From the NCBI GenBank assembly GCA_013399115.1, contig VXAA01007200.1, positions 10,880-74,879 on the forward strand: a DNA stretch of 64,000 bases, written 5' to 3'. Below the pieces are notes generated by a model that saw nothing but the letters and a program-made list of their open reading frames with translations, searched no databases and was not told the origin of the DNA. Position 1 is the stretch's first letter. Every line of letters begins with the position of its first letter. The position numbers were made by a program, and so were the translations under genes. Positions 12,701-27,175 of the stretch are shown here, piece after piece. This DNA comes from Anseranas semipalmata (taxonomy: Eukaryota; Chordata; Aves; Anseriformes; Anseranatidae).

Positions 12701-15031
12701 TTTACAAGCTGAACCCCTTGAATGTTCTCACAGAAATTCCCAAAGCAGGACAGGTAGTTAATCATACAGTCCCTGTGAAAATTATGTAAATTATGCATTT
12801 AAATGCTAGATGTACTTTTAAAAAACAAAAACCAAACAAAACACCTCTTCCATACATGTCAATTGATAAATAAAAAAATAGTGATGTTCAGGTATCTCAT
12901 ACGTTTGAGTAACACCACGTTAATAAAGTCCTAAAGCTACCTCTCAACCCAAGTAACTGCATATAAGCAATTCTGGAGGAGAAAGGCACTCTAAGGATGA
13001 AAAAAGTGCTGGAGAAAAAAGAAAAAGAAGTAAAATATAAATTAATTTAAAAAAAAAGTGAAGTCATTTGCTGAAATATATTGAATGATGATTGTGGAAA
13101 CAACATGGTATGTGGATGGAAAACCATCAAAAGCAATCTGGCATTGCGTGCAAAAGTTGCTCTATTAAAAGAGAAAAGATGTAATGTGCAAAAAGGAAGT
13201 TGTTGTATCAAACCATCGTGCTCCTCAGTATTATAGCAGTGGTCCTAGACAAGTCTTTCTAAAAAGAAAAGTTTCATTGTTAAGGAAAATGAGAAGACTG
13301 AATGTTTAGTTTTGGATAACAGGTGCTTAAGAGGCAGTTAGAAAACTAATAAGCAGTATTCATGGTTTGCTATAACTTGATTTTCATCAATAACAGTTAG
13401 ACTATAGTAAATTAACAAAAAAAATCACCTCTGTTTTGTTAGTTTTAGTTATGCTAAAATGTTCTATTTACCTACTAATAACTGCGGCCTACCTGGAGTT
13501 TATTATGTAGTTCTCTTATTTTAACTTCATCCTTTATCTGAACACATTAGATGCTGTATATTTAAATTGCTACTTGTTTCGCTGTTGCTTGTTGACAAGA
13601 AATATTCTTATTTAACTCTTGTTAAATATGCTCAATATTCATTATTCTTTTATCAGAAAGTCTAAGTTGATGATAATGTCTAGAAAGTTTGGCAAGATTA
13701 CAACAAGTTCATGCATTTTAGAAATTCCTACTGCAAAACAGATAAATAGAAACAACTGAAAATGGAAAAAAAAAAAGAGGAACAGCTTTTAATACCACAT
13801 ACAACAATGCAATATATGTGAAGAATATAAACACTTCATATGAATTAGCATTTCAATGTTTTGTAAACTAAAGTAAAATATGCTTTTCATTATTTTAGTA
13901 AAATTAAAGAATGGGTTTACAGCAATATCTTTAAAATTTCATATTGTTCAAGCTTGCCTAGGCATGGCAAATCATTTAAGCATGATGAATGTCTATGCAG
14001 ACATCAGAGATACTTATAGATACTGAAATACTTTTTAAATTCAAAGCTAAGAGAAATAGACACTCTCGTTTTTATGTAAGCCATTATTAGAATTTACTCA
14101 TAAGAAATGTGACATACTATATCCTATTGCTTTAATATAAGTTATATATTAGAAAACATTTTTTCTGTATTATATGAGATTCACAGGAGCAAAAGCAATT
14201 GCATAACACAGTGAAAGTGCAAAGATTTATAGTGCGTATGCCAGTGAGGTTGGAGTGACAGGTATTTTGACCTACACTCAGACGTTCTAAAGGAAAAAGC
14301 AGTAAGTTAAAAGATACAGGAAATCCCACTAAAATATCTACAAACATCTTTTGCAAAATGTTTTGAAAAACAGCAACTATTTTTACTCGACAGCCACGTA
14401 AGGAATTTTGAGTTTTAGAGCTTGTTACTTTGGTGCAGTAGACCAGCTTTCCATCAGTACACGAGCATTGATTTCCGTGGAATTTTCACCAGCACTGAAC
14501 TTCACAGAGGGGTGGATAAGGACTGTAAGATACGTGGCATTCATCACCAAGGGCTAGCCGCTTACAGCTAAAGTGAAGGGAATTAGATTACCTGTTACAG
14601 ATGCTGGAATTTTAGAAAGCACTTCAGAGCCGTAACATATAATTCTTTCCTCTTTCTCACTCGTTAGAAACAACCCCTTGCATTCAGATTGAAAGGAAAA
14701 AAAGCACCTCAAAAACGATCATTCTCTTGAATAATTGTTCATGCTTTTATACACTAGCAATTTGAAAGTTACTCTGGGTTTTGTCATCTTGTTGGACTGT
14801 AATGGGCTTTCTAAGCTGGTCTGTGTTTCCACAGACTTTTGTCTTCCATTCACTTTTGATTGAGAAATTGATGGGGTTTTATCAGTCTAAAGAGGGAAAA
14901 TATGTACAAATGTCTCAATTTTAAATGAAGGCGTTTCTGCATTTACAAGAAATAAACCTCTGCTTGTTTTCAGAGGCTTCCCTGAAGCTGGTTTCAAGTT
15001 ACCCACACATGCCAAAGTACGGTATTTACAA
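9716..15031. other. gene-free stretch
   Basis: AT-rich, with no splice-bounded open frame that stands out and no ORF above about 80 codons. It contains short A/T runs (for example 11420-11432 and 13769-13777) and a small inverted repeat AGCTAGC/GCTAGCT near 10340-10360. No repeat family recognised. Confidence 0.55.
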
Positions 15032-15066
15032 GGGTGCTGGGGTGGTAGTGTGGGTGGCTGGGTGGG
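15032..15066 (+). other. possible G-quadruplex motif
   Basis: Five runs of three or four G lie in 35 bases, at 15032-15034, 15039-15042, 15052-15054, 15060-15062 and 15064-15066, with loops of 4, 9, 5 and 1 bases. One loop is longer than the usual seven-base rule, so this is a relaxed-definition quadruplex. The flanks are ordinary AT-rich DNA. Confidence 0.45.
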
Positions 15067-18000
15067 TGTGAACATCAGCATCAAAACTAGCTGTTCTTTG
15101 CTACACAGAGAAAATATTATTATTTCTTTCAAATATCTGTATTACCATTAACAATTTAAAACTAAGAAACTTCAATGGGGAAATACTAAAGTATCCAATA
15201 TTTGGAAAAAAAAGGATAATGCATTTTTTTCTTCGGAAGAGTCTTAGTGTTAAACTAACCTTCAGGGGCAGAAGTTAAGAACTACTACTGGAATGAATTT
15301 TAGAAGCTTGCCTTTTACAGAAGCCATACTGACATCATTTCTTGACTCTGATCTTGATATCATCAATAAACAATCATTCATATCCTTTCTTTTAGGTAGT
15401 CAAACACTTAAAAGTATTAAATAGGAGTGGACAGGACTTCTCATTTCATAAAATAATTATTTCTTTGATGGTAGTAAAAAAGTTTTGTTTGTGTGCTCAA
15501 TTTTTTCTTCTAGCAAGCAGTTAGAAACAAACGTGTGACACTTTCTATCTGAAAAGCAACTATTTTTCTAAGTAAAGACTGGGGAGAAAAATTCATTCTT
15601 AAGATGAAATAAGAGATAAAATTTCATATGGGATCCATCCAATTTTGAACACTGCTGAAATGCCATCTTGATATCTTATTACAGTCACACCATCACCTAT
15701 TTTTGCCAGAGCTGAAAACTGTCTCTTTCCTCTGCCATCATCAATAATTTCCCCTACGCATTTGTGTGTTAGGTGACAAGGATGACTCCTCTATTGTGCT
15801 GACATTGACTTTTCCCATGAAAAGGTATTCAGACGGTGGTTCTGTACTCTGTGGTTAGCCTAAACATTGATTGCTATCCTACATGGAATCCTTGTGATTT
15901 TATTCATTTCCAGGAAGCAAAGCTAGCGAATGTATAAAACCAGAAAGTGTCCAAATTGCAAACATTCCTGCTGTTCAATATCCAGACGTTTTTTTCCTGA
16001 AATAGTTCCCTGTGCTGCTAGAAGTGAGAATGCTACTGCATTCTAGTAGGTAGCATGATGGTATCTGACTACTGAATCAAATTTCTCATAGATACTCAAA
16101 GTTCTGCCTATTGTTTTCAAATACAAATTACTATGCCATAAGCTGAAACCCCACAAAGTTTCCTTAACCATTGTATTTTCAATCTGCCTTGAAACTGCAA
16201 GAAGGATTGTAGGAAATTTGCCAGTTATATTAGTATTTTTATCCCTTTAAATAAATAAATAAATGAAAGATTATTCCAGTGAGATAACATAGAAACTCCC
16301 AAAACATTATTTTAAATGTTTCATCTTACTATAAAATTTAGGCATCTAGAATGATCTTTGTGAAGGAGAGTAATGGTACATAAACCATTAATACACCTTT
16401 TGTGATTTTAAGGCATGTCAACATACCTACAATACATGTCTGTGGACACACACACATTGCTTGCTACTTTAGCCTCTCTAGCTTTTTCCCTAAAAACTCT
16501 GTAAAGGAGGAGAAAAGAGCAGAGAAGCAGGTACATTTTTATCTAGATATTCTAGTTGGGACAATACTGATTTTTTAAGTTACAAACGTGAAGAATATAA
16601 ACAAGCACCAACTCTCCTCATCATTGAACAAAACTATTCAGAATATTGCACATGAATAAATAATTCAGCCTTATTTCTTGTTCATTGGCTTTTCACCTGA
16701 TGCATGCTAAACCTGTCAACTGCTATGCATCCAAGAAAATACTATCACATGTATTCACTATTATAACAGGACAGACTGAAATGAACAGTTTTAGATAATT
16801 TAATTAGGTTGTAGGTTTTTTAATATAATTCAGTAAGTATGTGAACTTTTAACTTGTGTTAACTCAATTTCCTCATGCTTTCATTTACCATTTGTTGGGG
16901 ACATTACAGTGATTAGCCAAAGCCCTTCCAGCTCTTAATGTTCTCAATAAATTCTGGTTTAAATTGACTGTCACTTTCTTGCTATAATAAAGTAGGTATT
17001 TGACATCTCAGAAGGAACCAGACTACTGTCTATTACGTTTTCTTGAAGAAAATTTTCTAGTTCCACAAAATCAACAAAAATACAGTTATAATCAAGATTG
17101 CAATGAGCAGACACAGCAGGCAAGTGGGCTGAACATGTACATTCTCAGACAGTTTCACAATTCTGATTCCTTCGGGAATTAAAATGATGCTGTGTGTCTT
17201 TTGTTTGACAAGCTAAATAACACTATATTCATATTTAATTGTTGTGTTACCAAGTTATTAGCAGTGCTTGAACTCCCTGAGAAAAAAACAAAGTATTCTG
17301 CTTGTCAGCAATATATACCCGCTGCGCTGAGAGGCGACTGCAACAGCAGTGTTACTGTTCCGTTAGGTTCAAAGATTAGCGTGGGCCAAGTGCCTTGAAA
17401 GCCAATCTGCTAAACTGTAAAATGGCACACTAAAAATTCTGCAAATTTGTGTATAAAAAAATCTCCAAGGACTTTGCTATCAAGGGTAATAATATCTTTT
17501 ATTCAGATTCAAGAATTTGATTGGTATTGATTCTAATTTGTGTTCATAGCTCATTTGGTCAAGTAAGACCCGGAATGAGACAAGGGATAGAAAAAGAGGA
17601 AAATCATACCTCAGCCTCTCAGGTCCTTATGAGATAACACGTTCAAATCACAGAAGCCTATCTTGCTAATATCTATATTTTGCAATCATGGCTTGCTCAG
17701 TACTCAAAATGAATAGGCTAATAAAAGTGTGCTAGACTAGCATTTTTTGGAGAACAAATTCTGCCTTCCTATGAACTCTGCATACTAGATTTTTTTTCCC
17801 CCTTTCTATTTTCTTTCCTCCTTCTTTCTATTTTGGCTTCCTTTCTCTAGACTTCCTTGAGCTCCAGCACATCTTGATCAGATCATCCTGATCTTTCCCC
17901 CTCATTCCATCACTTGTGGCACTCTTAATTCATCCTCTGATTTATTTACTAAAACAACATGCTTTGACAAGTGACAGTCTCCTGTCTATCCTTCCCGGTA

Positions 18001-21000
18001 ACTAGATCTACTTTGTACAGCCAACCTAAAATTTCGTAGGTCTCTTGCTCTGGGTTCTCCAAGGATTCAGGTGAAGAACAGAGCTCTCTCGTGCAACAAT
18101 CCTTCCTCTATATTTTATACTGCCTTATTTATTCAGATTTTAATCAAGAGTCACAAAATAGGAGCCTCAGTTAAATGTCTATATTCACACTCAGGTTCTT
18201 AGCACCCTAGTGTTCTAAAATACTGATCTCAGTGGGATATCTTGAGTGTTAAGCACTTTTCAAACATCAACTCTACTATGAAGGGTTTGAATATGGATTT
18301 AGATCCTAAACTCAGGTTGCTATTTAATTTTTAATTTTGCCCTGCCCTACTTCTGCCTCTTAATATTTTTTTCCTGAAACTGTACTTTGACTTTGGCAAT
18401 ATCTGAATCATTCTTATAACATTATCCATTCCCCATTAAAAAAAAAATAATCCTGCCCTCCCACAAAAAAATGTTTTTATATTCAGTATTTTTATAGTTC
18501 CAGGCTTATTTGTTTTTATGTGAGCCATTTTTCTTTCACACCAGTACAAAGGAGCTGCCTTCTGACATCTATCTTCTTTCATTCTTGGCTTCATCAATAA
18601 TAAAATTCATAATATTCTGTATGAATAAAATGCAACAGAAAAAAATGGTCTTGTACTGTGTCTTTTTTTCCTGTTTCAATAGTTCATTCCATCATACAAC
18701 TCTAAACCCAAACCAGTATTTATGCAAAGATTTTGATAGTAAATAGCTGAAATCTCACAGAATAATTATATAAGATGGAAAGCACTGTTTTACATTAGAC
18801 TTCTAAAATAAATTCACAACATTGACTTAATATGCAAATATATTTTCGTAATAGTAGACTTTTCTTTGGGAACATAAAACTTCTAACTATCCCCCTGCTG
18901 TATTACGGTAATAGTCCAAAGGACAGTCAGACTCCGTAAATGCTTCAGAATGCTGTACTTCTGTATTTAACTATTTTGGATGTGCACAAGAAGGAAGGAA
19001 GTAGATAAAGGAGATTTGCCTACAAATGCAAAGCAGGAATTATGTTTGTTAATGTGAGCTGGCTGCCTAGCTGGGATTTTTATTGGTGTTGGTATTGGAT
19101 CCTGCCACTTTGGCAGGATTCTCTGGCTCAGAGCATATATAAAAATGTAAGTTTTTTTTTTTTTTTTTAATTAGGTCAAATTTTGGATGTGTTTGAACAT
19201 GGAAGTTTGGCAGTATTCCTTAAGCTCCCTTATTAACCTGTTTTTTTGTTTTTAAATCCCCCAGAATTACGCAGACAGCAAAATTTTTACTTGCTACATA
19301 TTTTTAAGGTAACTACGGGAAATCACTTTTAAAATGGCTTGAAAACAGGAAAAATTTATCTCATTTAAAATCATTAATTACATTAATTCAATTAAGCTAT
19401 TGCTTATTCTGCTTTTCCATTTTCCATCATGGCCAGTCATGTCATTTCTATTGCAGGCAAAAATAAATTGGCCTGTCAATAAATCCTATATTTTCTTTCT
19501 CATAACATGCACTGCCATAGAAGAGGACTGAGTTGTTCCTTGGCCACTAGTATGTCATTTGTGTACCCAGGTGGTCCATTTTATCTCCAACTCTGCGTTT
19601 AATTTTCTATAACATGACATACTTTTAAAGGATGAAAATTACCTTTCCTGTAAACCAAGAAAGCAACAAAGTATGCAACATTTCTAAAACGATGCAAAAG
19701 AAGTTAGCTCCATAGAGGCATACTTTCCGTAACTTTCCAATAATCAATGACAAGAGGATAACAGGAAAGGGATGGGAGGCTTTCTTTTCTTGGTGACCCC
19801 AAAGTCAGGGGTCTGCCCAAAGAGACCCTAATAATTGATTTCCATGGGACTGAGTTGTGATGCAAAGACACCAGCACTGATCAGTGCAGAAGACACAGGA
19901 TGTACTTTACAATGGGAACAAGGTATGAGGCTTTGGGAAAGAACAACTACCGATAAGCCAAAAAAACATACACAAACTGTAAGTGAAAATGTCATACTTT
20001 GGCTTAGATGGCATTAAATACACGTGTACAATGTTTATGAAAGAGAAAAGTGATATTCCTGCACAAATGAAAAACTGTTTATTTAATCTTAAGAAGTATC
20101 AAGTTTTGCACCAATAAAGACTCAGTATCTCGTTATATACAAGCAGAATTACATAATAAGGGTTATTAAAGACAGTGGAGAAAATTAGAACCATGCCTGA
20201 GATGAGGGATATGCTTGAAGTACTGCTGTATACAATCTGACCCATCTTTCACTGTGAAAATATTAACAGAATATACCTGACAAGTCTACAGCTACTCCTG
20301 TATCAAGCAAGATGATAACATCACTGAACAGCACAGTCACTGAGCTTGTGTTAAAGAACTGCCCTTTCCCTCTACAATTTCCAATCAGGATTGAATGTGT
20401 ATTTATATATGATAGAGTGTATACCTTCTAAATATTTTGCTGATAAATGTACCCAGAGGAAATTACATAAGCATAACACACATTCCTTAAAAGTTGAGTG
20501 CAATATACCATTTAACAAAACCAATCCGTCTGTGAAAAAGAAGGGAGGGGGAGAACAAGCTCTATCCTCGGGTTACAAGGAAATGAAGCTTCTTTAAAAA
20601 AGCAAGTAATTTTGTCATGTCCACACAATACCTATTACCTATGACAGGGGAAGGGAACTATGATCTATCAGGTCAGTTCAAGACAGCTCCATCTTGACTT
20701 TCAAAAAATGATGGACTTATTATTACAATCCTCTAACACATTAGTATATGTATCTGGCTTGCGCTATGCTTCCTCTTACCCTCCTGACATTTCAGGAGTT
20801 CGCTGCCAGATCTTACAAATGCTCTCCACTAAAAATAACTGCTGACATTTGCAATTGGCATGTACTAATCACATTCAGAATAGGATTTTTACATACACTT
20901 ATTTGTATTTTATCTTATATTTTTTGTAAACCTTGGCTCTGGTTCCTACGGAAAAAAAAAAAAAAAAGTCAAATATATTCCATACCTGCATTAAAACAAA

Positions 21001-23918
21001 CAAGTCAAGCTATTATAACTGAAACATTTTTGACACTAACATATAACATGGGGATTTACGTTGCTTTTTTTTTTTTTTAATAATTGCTTGTCTATCCAGC
21101 TCTCAGTGAGTAAAAGCAATGGTTGTCTGCCTCATCACAAGAACAATTCAATTTCTGAAGGAGAGAATCAAGCACATCAGGTAACACAAAACCAGCTCCT
21201 GAAGATGGCCTCACCTCTCTGTCAAAAGGGGACGTTCAACATCACTGAAGTACAGAAACTTTTTCTTAATGGCTCCTAGAGATTATGGCTACTAACTAGT
21301 CATTAGCAGTCTGAGGTCCACACTCACTATGAATAAAATTCCAGTTGGTTTGCTCCCAAAAGTGGGAATTTTCATGTATTCTCCTGGTGGACCCTAGCCA
21401 TTCAAATCTCATATGTAAAAAATTTGCTAGCCATAGTGGCCAGTTTGTACCTTGTTTACCTGCCATGGAGGAGAAAGAAGGAGTGTTCAAATCACTGAAA
21501 GGCAGACTGACAACAATTCATATGCTATGGGATTTTATGGTGGGAGTCCTGTAACTCCTTACACATAACCCACTTACTATTTGTGTTACATTAAGTTAAT
21601 AAACTTCTGACCTGCTGTTTAAATCCATCTGTTTTCACCTCAGTCTTCTGTACATCTTAATCAATGTTTCAGTTGCAAATATTATAAACAAGATTCACAA
21701 ATATTGTATGTAAAAGCTTAAACACTGAAATTAAAAAATCATGAAGATGTTCCTATAAATGTTTGAACAAATCCAAGCACATCATTTGTAAAAGAAAAGT
21801 TATACTTTTTTTTTTTTTCCTGAAAAGACCTTCTAACTCTCCTTTTATCACATGATACAACTCTGAAACTTGAGGCAGTGTACATTAACTACAGGTTACT
21901 TAGGAGAAAGATACATACATTTTCCCCCTTTTCTTGTTACGCTGGTTCTCACGTGGCTCTGTCACTGCTGCTGCATCTGCCTATGCAATATTCTACTGAA
22001 ACCATACAATTTTCAGTACATATTGAGAAGATCTAAAAACTGATTGATAACAACGATATAGGTGCTTTTCCTCCTCTTTTTTTTTTTTAATCAAGTAACT
22101 ACTGAATACATGTAAAAGGCATGCCTACATTTGCTTCATTCTTTGATAAATGCTTTCTCTTGATCACATTTAAAAAAAAAAATCTCATTATTATCTTTGT
22201 CTCGTCACAGTTCCTGAATCACAGGATCTCATGGATTACTGCAGAACACATATCAATTATCAATTGAGGCTCTGAAAAATGAATGAATTAGCACATTCTC
22301 AAACCAAGATGCTATCCCAGGTGGTTCGTACACTTTACCTAAGGTGTATGAACAACTCTTCCTCTTCCCTCATTTAGGATACAGACCTTCCTTCCCAGCT
22401 ATGCTCCTTTAAGAGAAAAGATACAGGCTGCTCAATGATGTAAATACGATGTCTCACTGCTGTCTGTTATTCAAAACTGTTAAGCGCTACTATATATTAA
22501 AAAAAAAATCTGTCACAAAGAGTTAAGTTGGAGGTGAAAATGTTTATGTAGTATGGAACATAAGAGATGCCATTCCATTTCATAACATACTGTCTGTTCC
22601 GTACCAACAAAGTTTCATATAACCGTAGCTAAAATGCAAAGCACTTTTAGTTGAGTTCAGACTGGAAGAATCTTTCTGATAGACCTTATCTCAAAATCAT
22701 TTGAAGTCCAAAGTGTCTATGCAAAACCATTAATCTCAGAATGTGTCTAAACAGTATCCTGGAGACAGGCTACAATTTACAGTTCTCTGTGACAGACAAA
22801 TCACTGGTAGAGCCCTGTCACTTAACCCCAGTGATTTCTTCGGTAGTCAGGGAAAGAAAGGTTTTCATACTGCCCTGTCATAGAAGGACTGCAGAATCTG
22901 TCAACACTGTATAACTTTACATAAAAAATAGAAGCGATGTGTAGGTATTTCAGTCATCATGAAACAAAAATCAGCAAGGTGGGCTTTTAGATCAGTGTCA
23001 TTGACAAAAACCAGCTACATGAAGTATAAAGACAGCTTTTATATTTTCAGGGGAAAATACATGGGAAAAATATTTTTTCCTTCTGCATCAGGTTTTTGTT
23101 CTACATACTTTAACTGTAAGATGGAGCTCTCTAGTTTTATACAAGTCCACAGTATGGTTTTAATCTCCAGTTACCTAATGGTGCATGTTTGATAGCAATA
23201 GAGCACGCCAGAGCGATGGCCATGCTTATCTGGCAAATATACACAAATCTTGTCAAAGGTCTGAAGGGCCTGGCTGGCTAAAATTCAGATTATGTTCATT
23301 TAAAGAGGACACTCTCATTGGATTTACAGTTCAAGTGCCTGCCTGTTTAGTACGTGTTTCACTATCACAAATCAAACTGTATGTAATCTAGTGCCCACCT
23401 TCAAGTTTACAGGTATTTGCAATACATGTCTTTTATACATTTTTTTTTTTCAATTGCCTTCATGCACATCTACTTAGAAACTGTTTAGCAAAATACAATA
23501 AGCTGAACTTATATTTGTGTAACATTTTTGGATTTGGAACATTGCTTTTTCATTGAGAAAGTTGTTTCAGGATACATAACTGAGAAGTCATATTTCACAC
23601 CTGCCACCAATGTATCTTTTTCTGAGCAGCGTGCAAAGTAATTATGTATGTTCACATTATGTACAGCTCTTCACATAAAACTGTGTTCCTGGAATATTAT
23701 CTAAGAGATACTACTGCTGGGTGGTGAAGAAAAAGAATGCCAGAGACACACACGTGGAGTCAACAAAAGTCATCTAATGCTTCCTAACTTTACTGGCCTT
23801 GATCCTCTGCAGGAAGACCTTCCACTGTTTTGAGGGATATATGGAAAAGTTATGGCATCATATTTTCCTTGCTGGGCAGAAGAACTGACAGTGACTTACC
23901 AACAAAGGAAACCCTGGG
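15067..23918. other. gene-free stretch
   Basis: No recognisable gene. It holds an (AAAT)4 repeat at 16249-16264, a pyrimidine-rich tract at 17790-17848, a T17 run at 19152-19168, an A16 run at 20952-20967 and a cluster of TAAT-core sites at 19371-19396. ORFs of 60-110 codons are present on both strands, overlap one another, and look like chance; the longest, at 20748-21080 on plus, translates A and T runs into lysine and phenylalanine blocks. Confidence 0.55.
17790..17848 (+). repeat. pyrimidine-rich tract
   Basis: Almost unbroken C/T over about 60 bases, with a few A/G interruptions. The complementary strand is purine-rich. Such tracts are common in introns and can serve as polypyrimidine tracts or form triplex structures, but no adjacent exon with an open frame and a donor was found. 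Confidence 0.7.
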
Positions 23919-24349
23919 AAAAAAAAAAAAAAAAAAGGACACATTCCTGGACACTCAGAAAGTGGGCAGCCTGGCCTCAAGAGCGGCTATAGCTATAGCC
24001 AAAATGAAGAGACATACTGCATGTGTCCTAAAAACCATGCACTCCTCATGCAAGTAGAAACTGGTTAAAAGATCAAGGAATAAACCAAGGTATTGGAGGG
24101 GAGGAAGAGAAGACAAGAAAAGACCTCTAGCTATGCTCCTCTGTGTCTGAGACTTTCAAACATATGTTTTGATTCTGTTTTTGTTACTCATGGACATTCA
24201 GAAATATAGACTCAGCTATCAACTCATCAATATCGGCATTTGCTGCCATCAACCCCCTGGAAAAACCTACTGGACTACAAGATTCACCACCTTCTACTCA
24301 AGCCTGGTCCGATGCTAGGGGGACATGTACAGCAATGGAGCTCCTATTA
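23919..24349. other. A18 run followed by a GC-richer segment with a 16-bp palindrome
   Basis: An 18-base A run at 23919-23936 is followed by about 400 bases slightly richer in GC than the surroundings. The segment includes the perfect palindrome GGCTATAGCTATAGCC at 23985-24000. I recognise no repeat family and no coding exon. An old retroposed sequence or an LTR remnant is possible but unsupported. Confidence 0.3.
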
Positions 24350-26387
24350 TTAATGATCTTCAGGAACTCTCTGATATTGACTACCTCTGCCCCAGTTAGG
24401 AATGTAAAAAGGGATGAAGGATTTTATCCAAAACACATGAAAGCAACAATGACACCAGTGGGAAATTGGGACTGGAGTCAATGTGTTTAAATATTGTATC
24501 TGGGTTTGGTAGACAGAGCAAACTATTTGAAGGCAGACTAGATAAGAAATAACATGCATTTTTTTCAGGCACATTTTTAAACTGCAGTGGCAGTGATAAG
24601 CACACTAAAAACCTCTGATTATGAGTTCATTTGCATCTGCTCATTCAAAATTAGTTATCCTTGATGTGATGTTAAGAGTGATAGCAGTGTATTTTATGCT
24701 GGTTTTGGAGTGCATTAAGCCATCAATTACTACCTTACTTAGTCATAAATGTAGTTAACTACCAACTTTAAAAATGATTCTCAGTATTGTGCAGCATTCA
24801 GGGTGTAAATACCTTTAAATCTGAAAAATATTAGTATCTTTAAATTTGTAAACAATCAGCTTTCATAATTCACTACATCATGCTCAATAAGCTTCGTATA
24901 ACGTACATGAGTCATGTAAAATGCAACTTGCCACACCATGACAAAAATCAGTATTTTTTTAAAAAATTGAGAGCTGAAGCTTGTGAGTTAGAGGGACTGA
25001 TGGCACTTGTCAGAATTACATGGCTTACAAAAGGTAGCTACACGCTGGTTTAATCCAGATACCTCAACTTCAATTATTAGCACCCCAATACATTGCAGTT
25101 TTGAGCATTCCCTGTGAAAAGGCACTTAATTTTGTTGAAATCTGACAGAGTGTGCACTGATTCACTGATTCAGACAAATGCCCATTAGGACCAGGGCCCC
25201 TAAATTCTTTTACTTTTGATTTTGAAGCCTGTAACTCCTGAGTTCTATTCTTCCATTTTCCACAGCTTTAGGTTTTCTGTATGTATGAAATTCTCCACAT
25301 TAACCTTAAATTTTTCTGTCCTTCTGGTGTTCACTGACAGTCTCTGAGGCTTGGGCTTTATTCTCCTTCAGGGTTCATTCTTCTTCTAAATACTCATCAT
25401 CCATTGCATTCTATAAAGAGAGTTCCCAGCAGTAGTTTTTAAAATAAAAGATAAAATGTTCAGTATCTGAACATTTAGGGCTCTAGTGTCAGTACCTGGA
25501 ATGCCTCCTGTTGACAAGGATGGTTATCACTGGGGGCAACTGAAATCTGTTCATTCTGAACTGTCTTCAGAAATCAGCCTTATCTGATTGTTCTTTCAGA
25601 TCAAAAGAAGTAGGAAGACAAAGTAAGCTGTGCATATTCTTTCACTCTGCACTTTGTTGTTAAAAAAGGAGGAATCCCACTAGGACCCATAAACCACTTT
25701 TAGATATCACTAATCTTTGCTATGAATTCCTATTTTTTCCATTTACTGCCAGCTGACTGATTAGATTTTGGTATTTTAGTGACATAGAACAGCACTGTTA
25801 GGAATTAATGTGCAAAACATATAACAAAATCTAGACAGACAAAAGAGCATTTATTGCTCTAAGGAAATGACATGTAATTCTCAGCATTTACAGCTGAGAT
25901 TAGACCTTTTTTCCACATGATAGATATGTAGTCAGTAATAGAAATAGTTGCAGGGTCTCACCTGGAGCTACTGGATTTAGGCACAGTTACCCTATCTTTT
26001 AGATATTTGTGGAAGGTAGCTTGCATTGCCTCTTATGTCAGTTCAATCTCAGTGACTAAATATGTAAATACCTTTGTCAACTGTTTAACAAGCAAATTAG
26101 AGGAAAACAATCCTTCACTTTTCCTTTTACAAAAACAAACAAACAAACAAAAAAACACAGCATAGTTAATATTGATGCTGACAAAAGAGATGTGAAATAG
26201 TACATATCAAAGTTTTGTTGAAAAAACAAATTGGAATTGAACTGTATATGGTACATCTCATGCTTCATATTCAGCTTTACACGTACTGGAGTTGCAATTT
26301 TCAGAGACTTTCCCAAAACTTAGTAGGATCCAGCTAAGGTTCTCCACATTTATATAAACAGCATTACCCATGTGATTGTAACTAGTA

Positions 26388-26462
26388 TAATAGATAAATA
26401 TAATAATAAAATATATTTTTATAGATATATAGATACAGATATAGATTTCATAATAGATAAAT
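26388..26462. repeat. TA/GATA-rich simple repeat region
   Basis: Interleaved ATAAATA, TATATAG and GATA/CAGATA units over about 75 bases. This is an imperfect, compound AT-rich microsatellite. Confidence 0.8.
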
Positions 26463-27174
26463 GAAGTATATATTTTACACTGTTTTATACTCTCTGACAC
26501 AGCTATTATCAAGTGAATTAAAATTTTAACATGGAGCCTGTATCTTATAGCTATTTTCTACATCTGAATTTTAGTACTTACTGTTAATTTATATACTACT
26601 GAACTATTCTTAGGAGTTCTATGTAAAACCATCCAGTTCCCTATTTTCTAATGAGTTCTATCTGGTTCATTGACTTGTGTCATTCAAATGACCCGTCCTT
26701 TTTTTTTTTTTTCCTCATTAAAAGACGATCAGGTCAATGACCATCTTGCTTTTGTTCATCTTTCTCTCTTACTATAGTGTTAAAATGAGTTTTGTGAAAA
26801 ACACAATTAGTACAGTAGCCCCAAGCATACTGAGCCAGCACACTGCATCTTCTTGGTAGCCGTCATATGCTGGAGAAGAGAATGTAGATGACAACTGAAT
26901 CTGAGACAAGTTTGCCATCAACACAGAAGTGAAGCACGCATCAAAATATCCCTATTCATTAAAGGAAACATCTTTTAAACCTCTTCGAAACCACATCAGA
27001 GTAGATCTTGAGGTCAAATCTCCCTTTCAGGAAACTCCACCCCTTCCTACATGCATCATTAAAGTCTATCTCAAATCAGCCAAAACCTGCCACTCAAATG
27101 TTAACTCTTATTGTACACACAAAGTGTAGAAATCACAAATTTTCAATAAAAAGGCAGAATGCTAAAAAAAAAAA

Positions 27175-27175
27175 N
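27175..27175. other. single undetermined base (N)
   Basis: One N directly after an A run (27164-27174). This is a typical base-calling or consensus uncertainty at a homopolymer; the run length there is not reliable. Confidence 0.99.

Noticed and set aside
20748..21080. 110-codon plus-strand ORF
   Set aside because: Contains lysine and phenylalanine blocks from A and T homopolymers; chance ORF.
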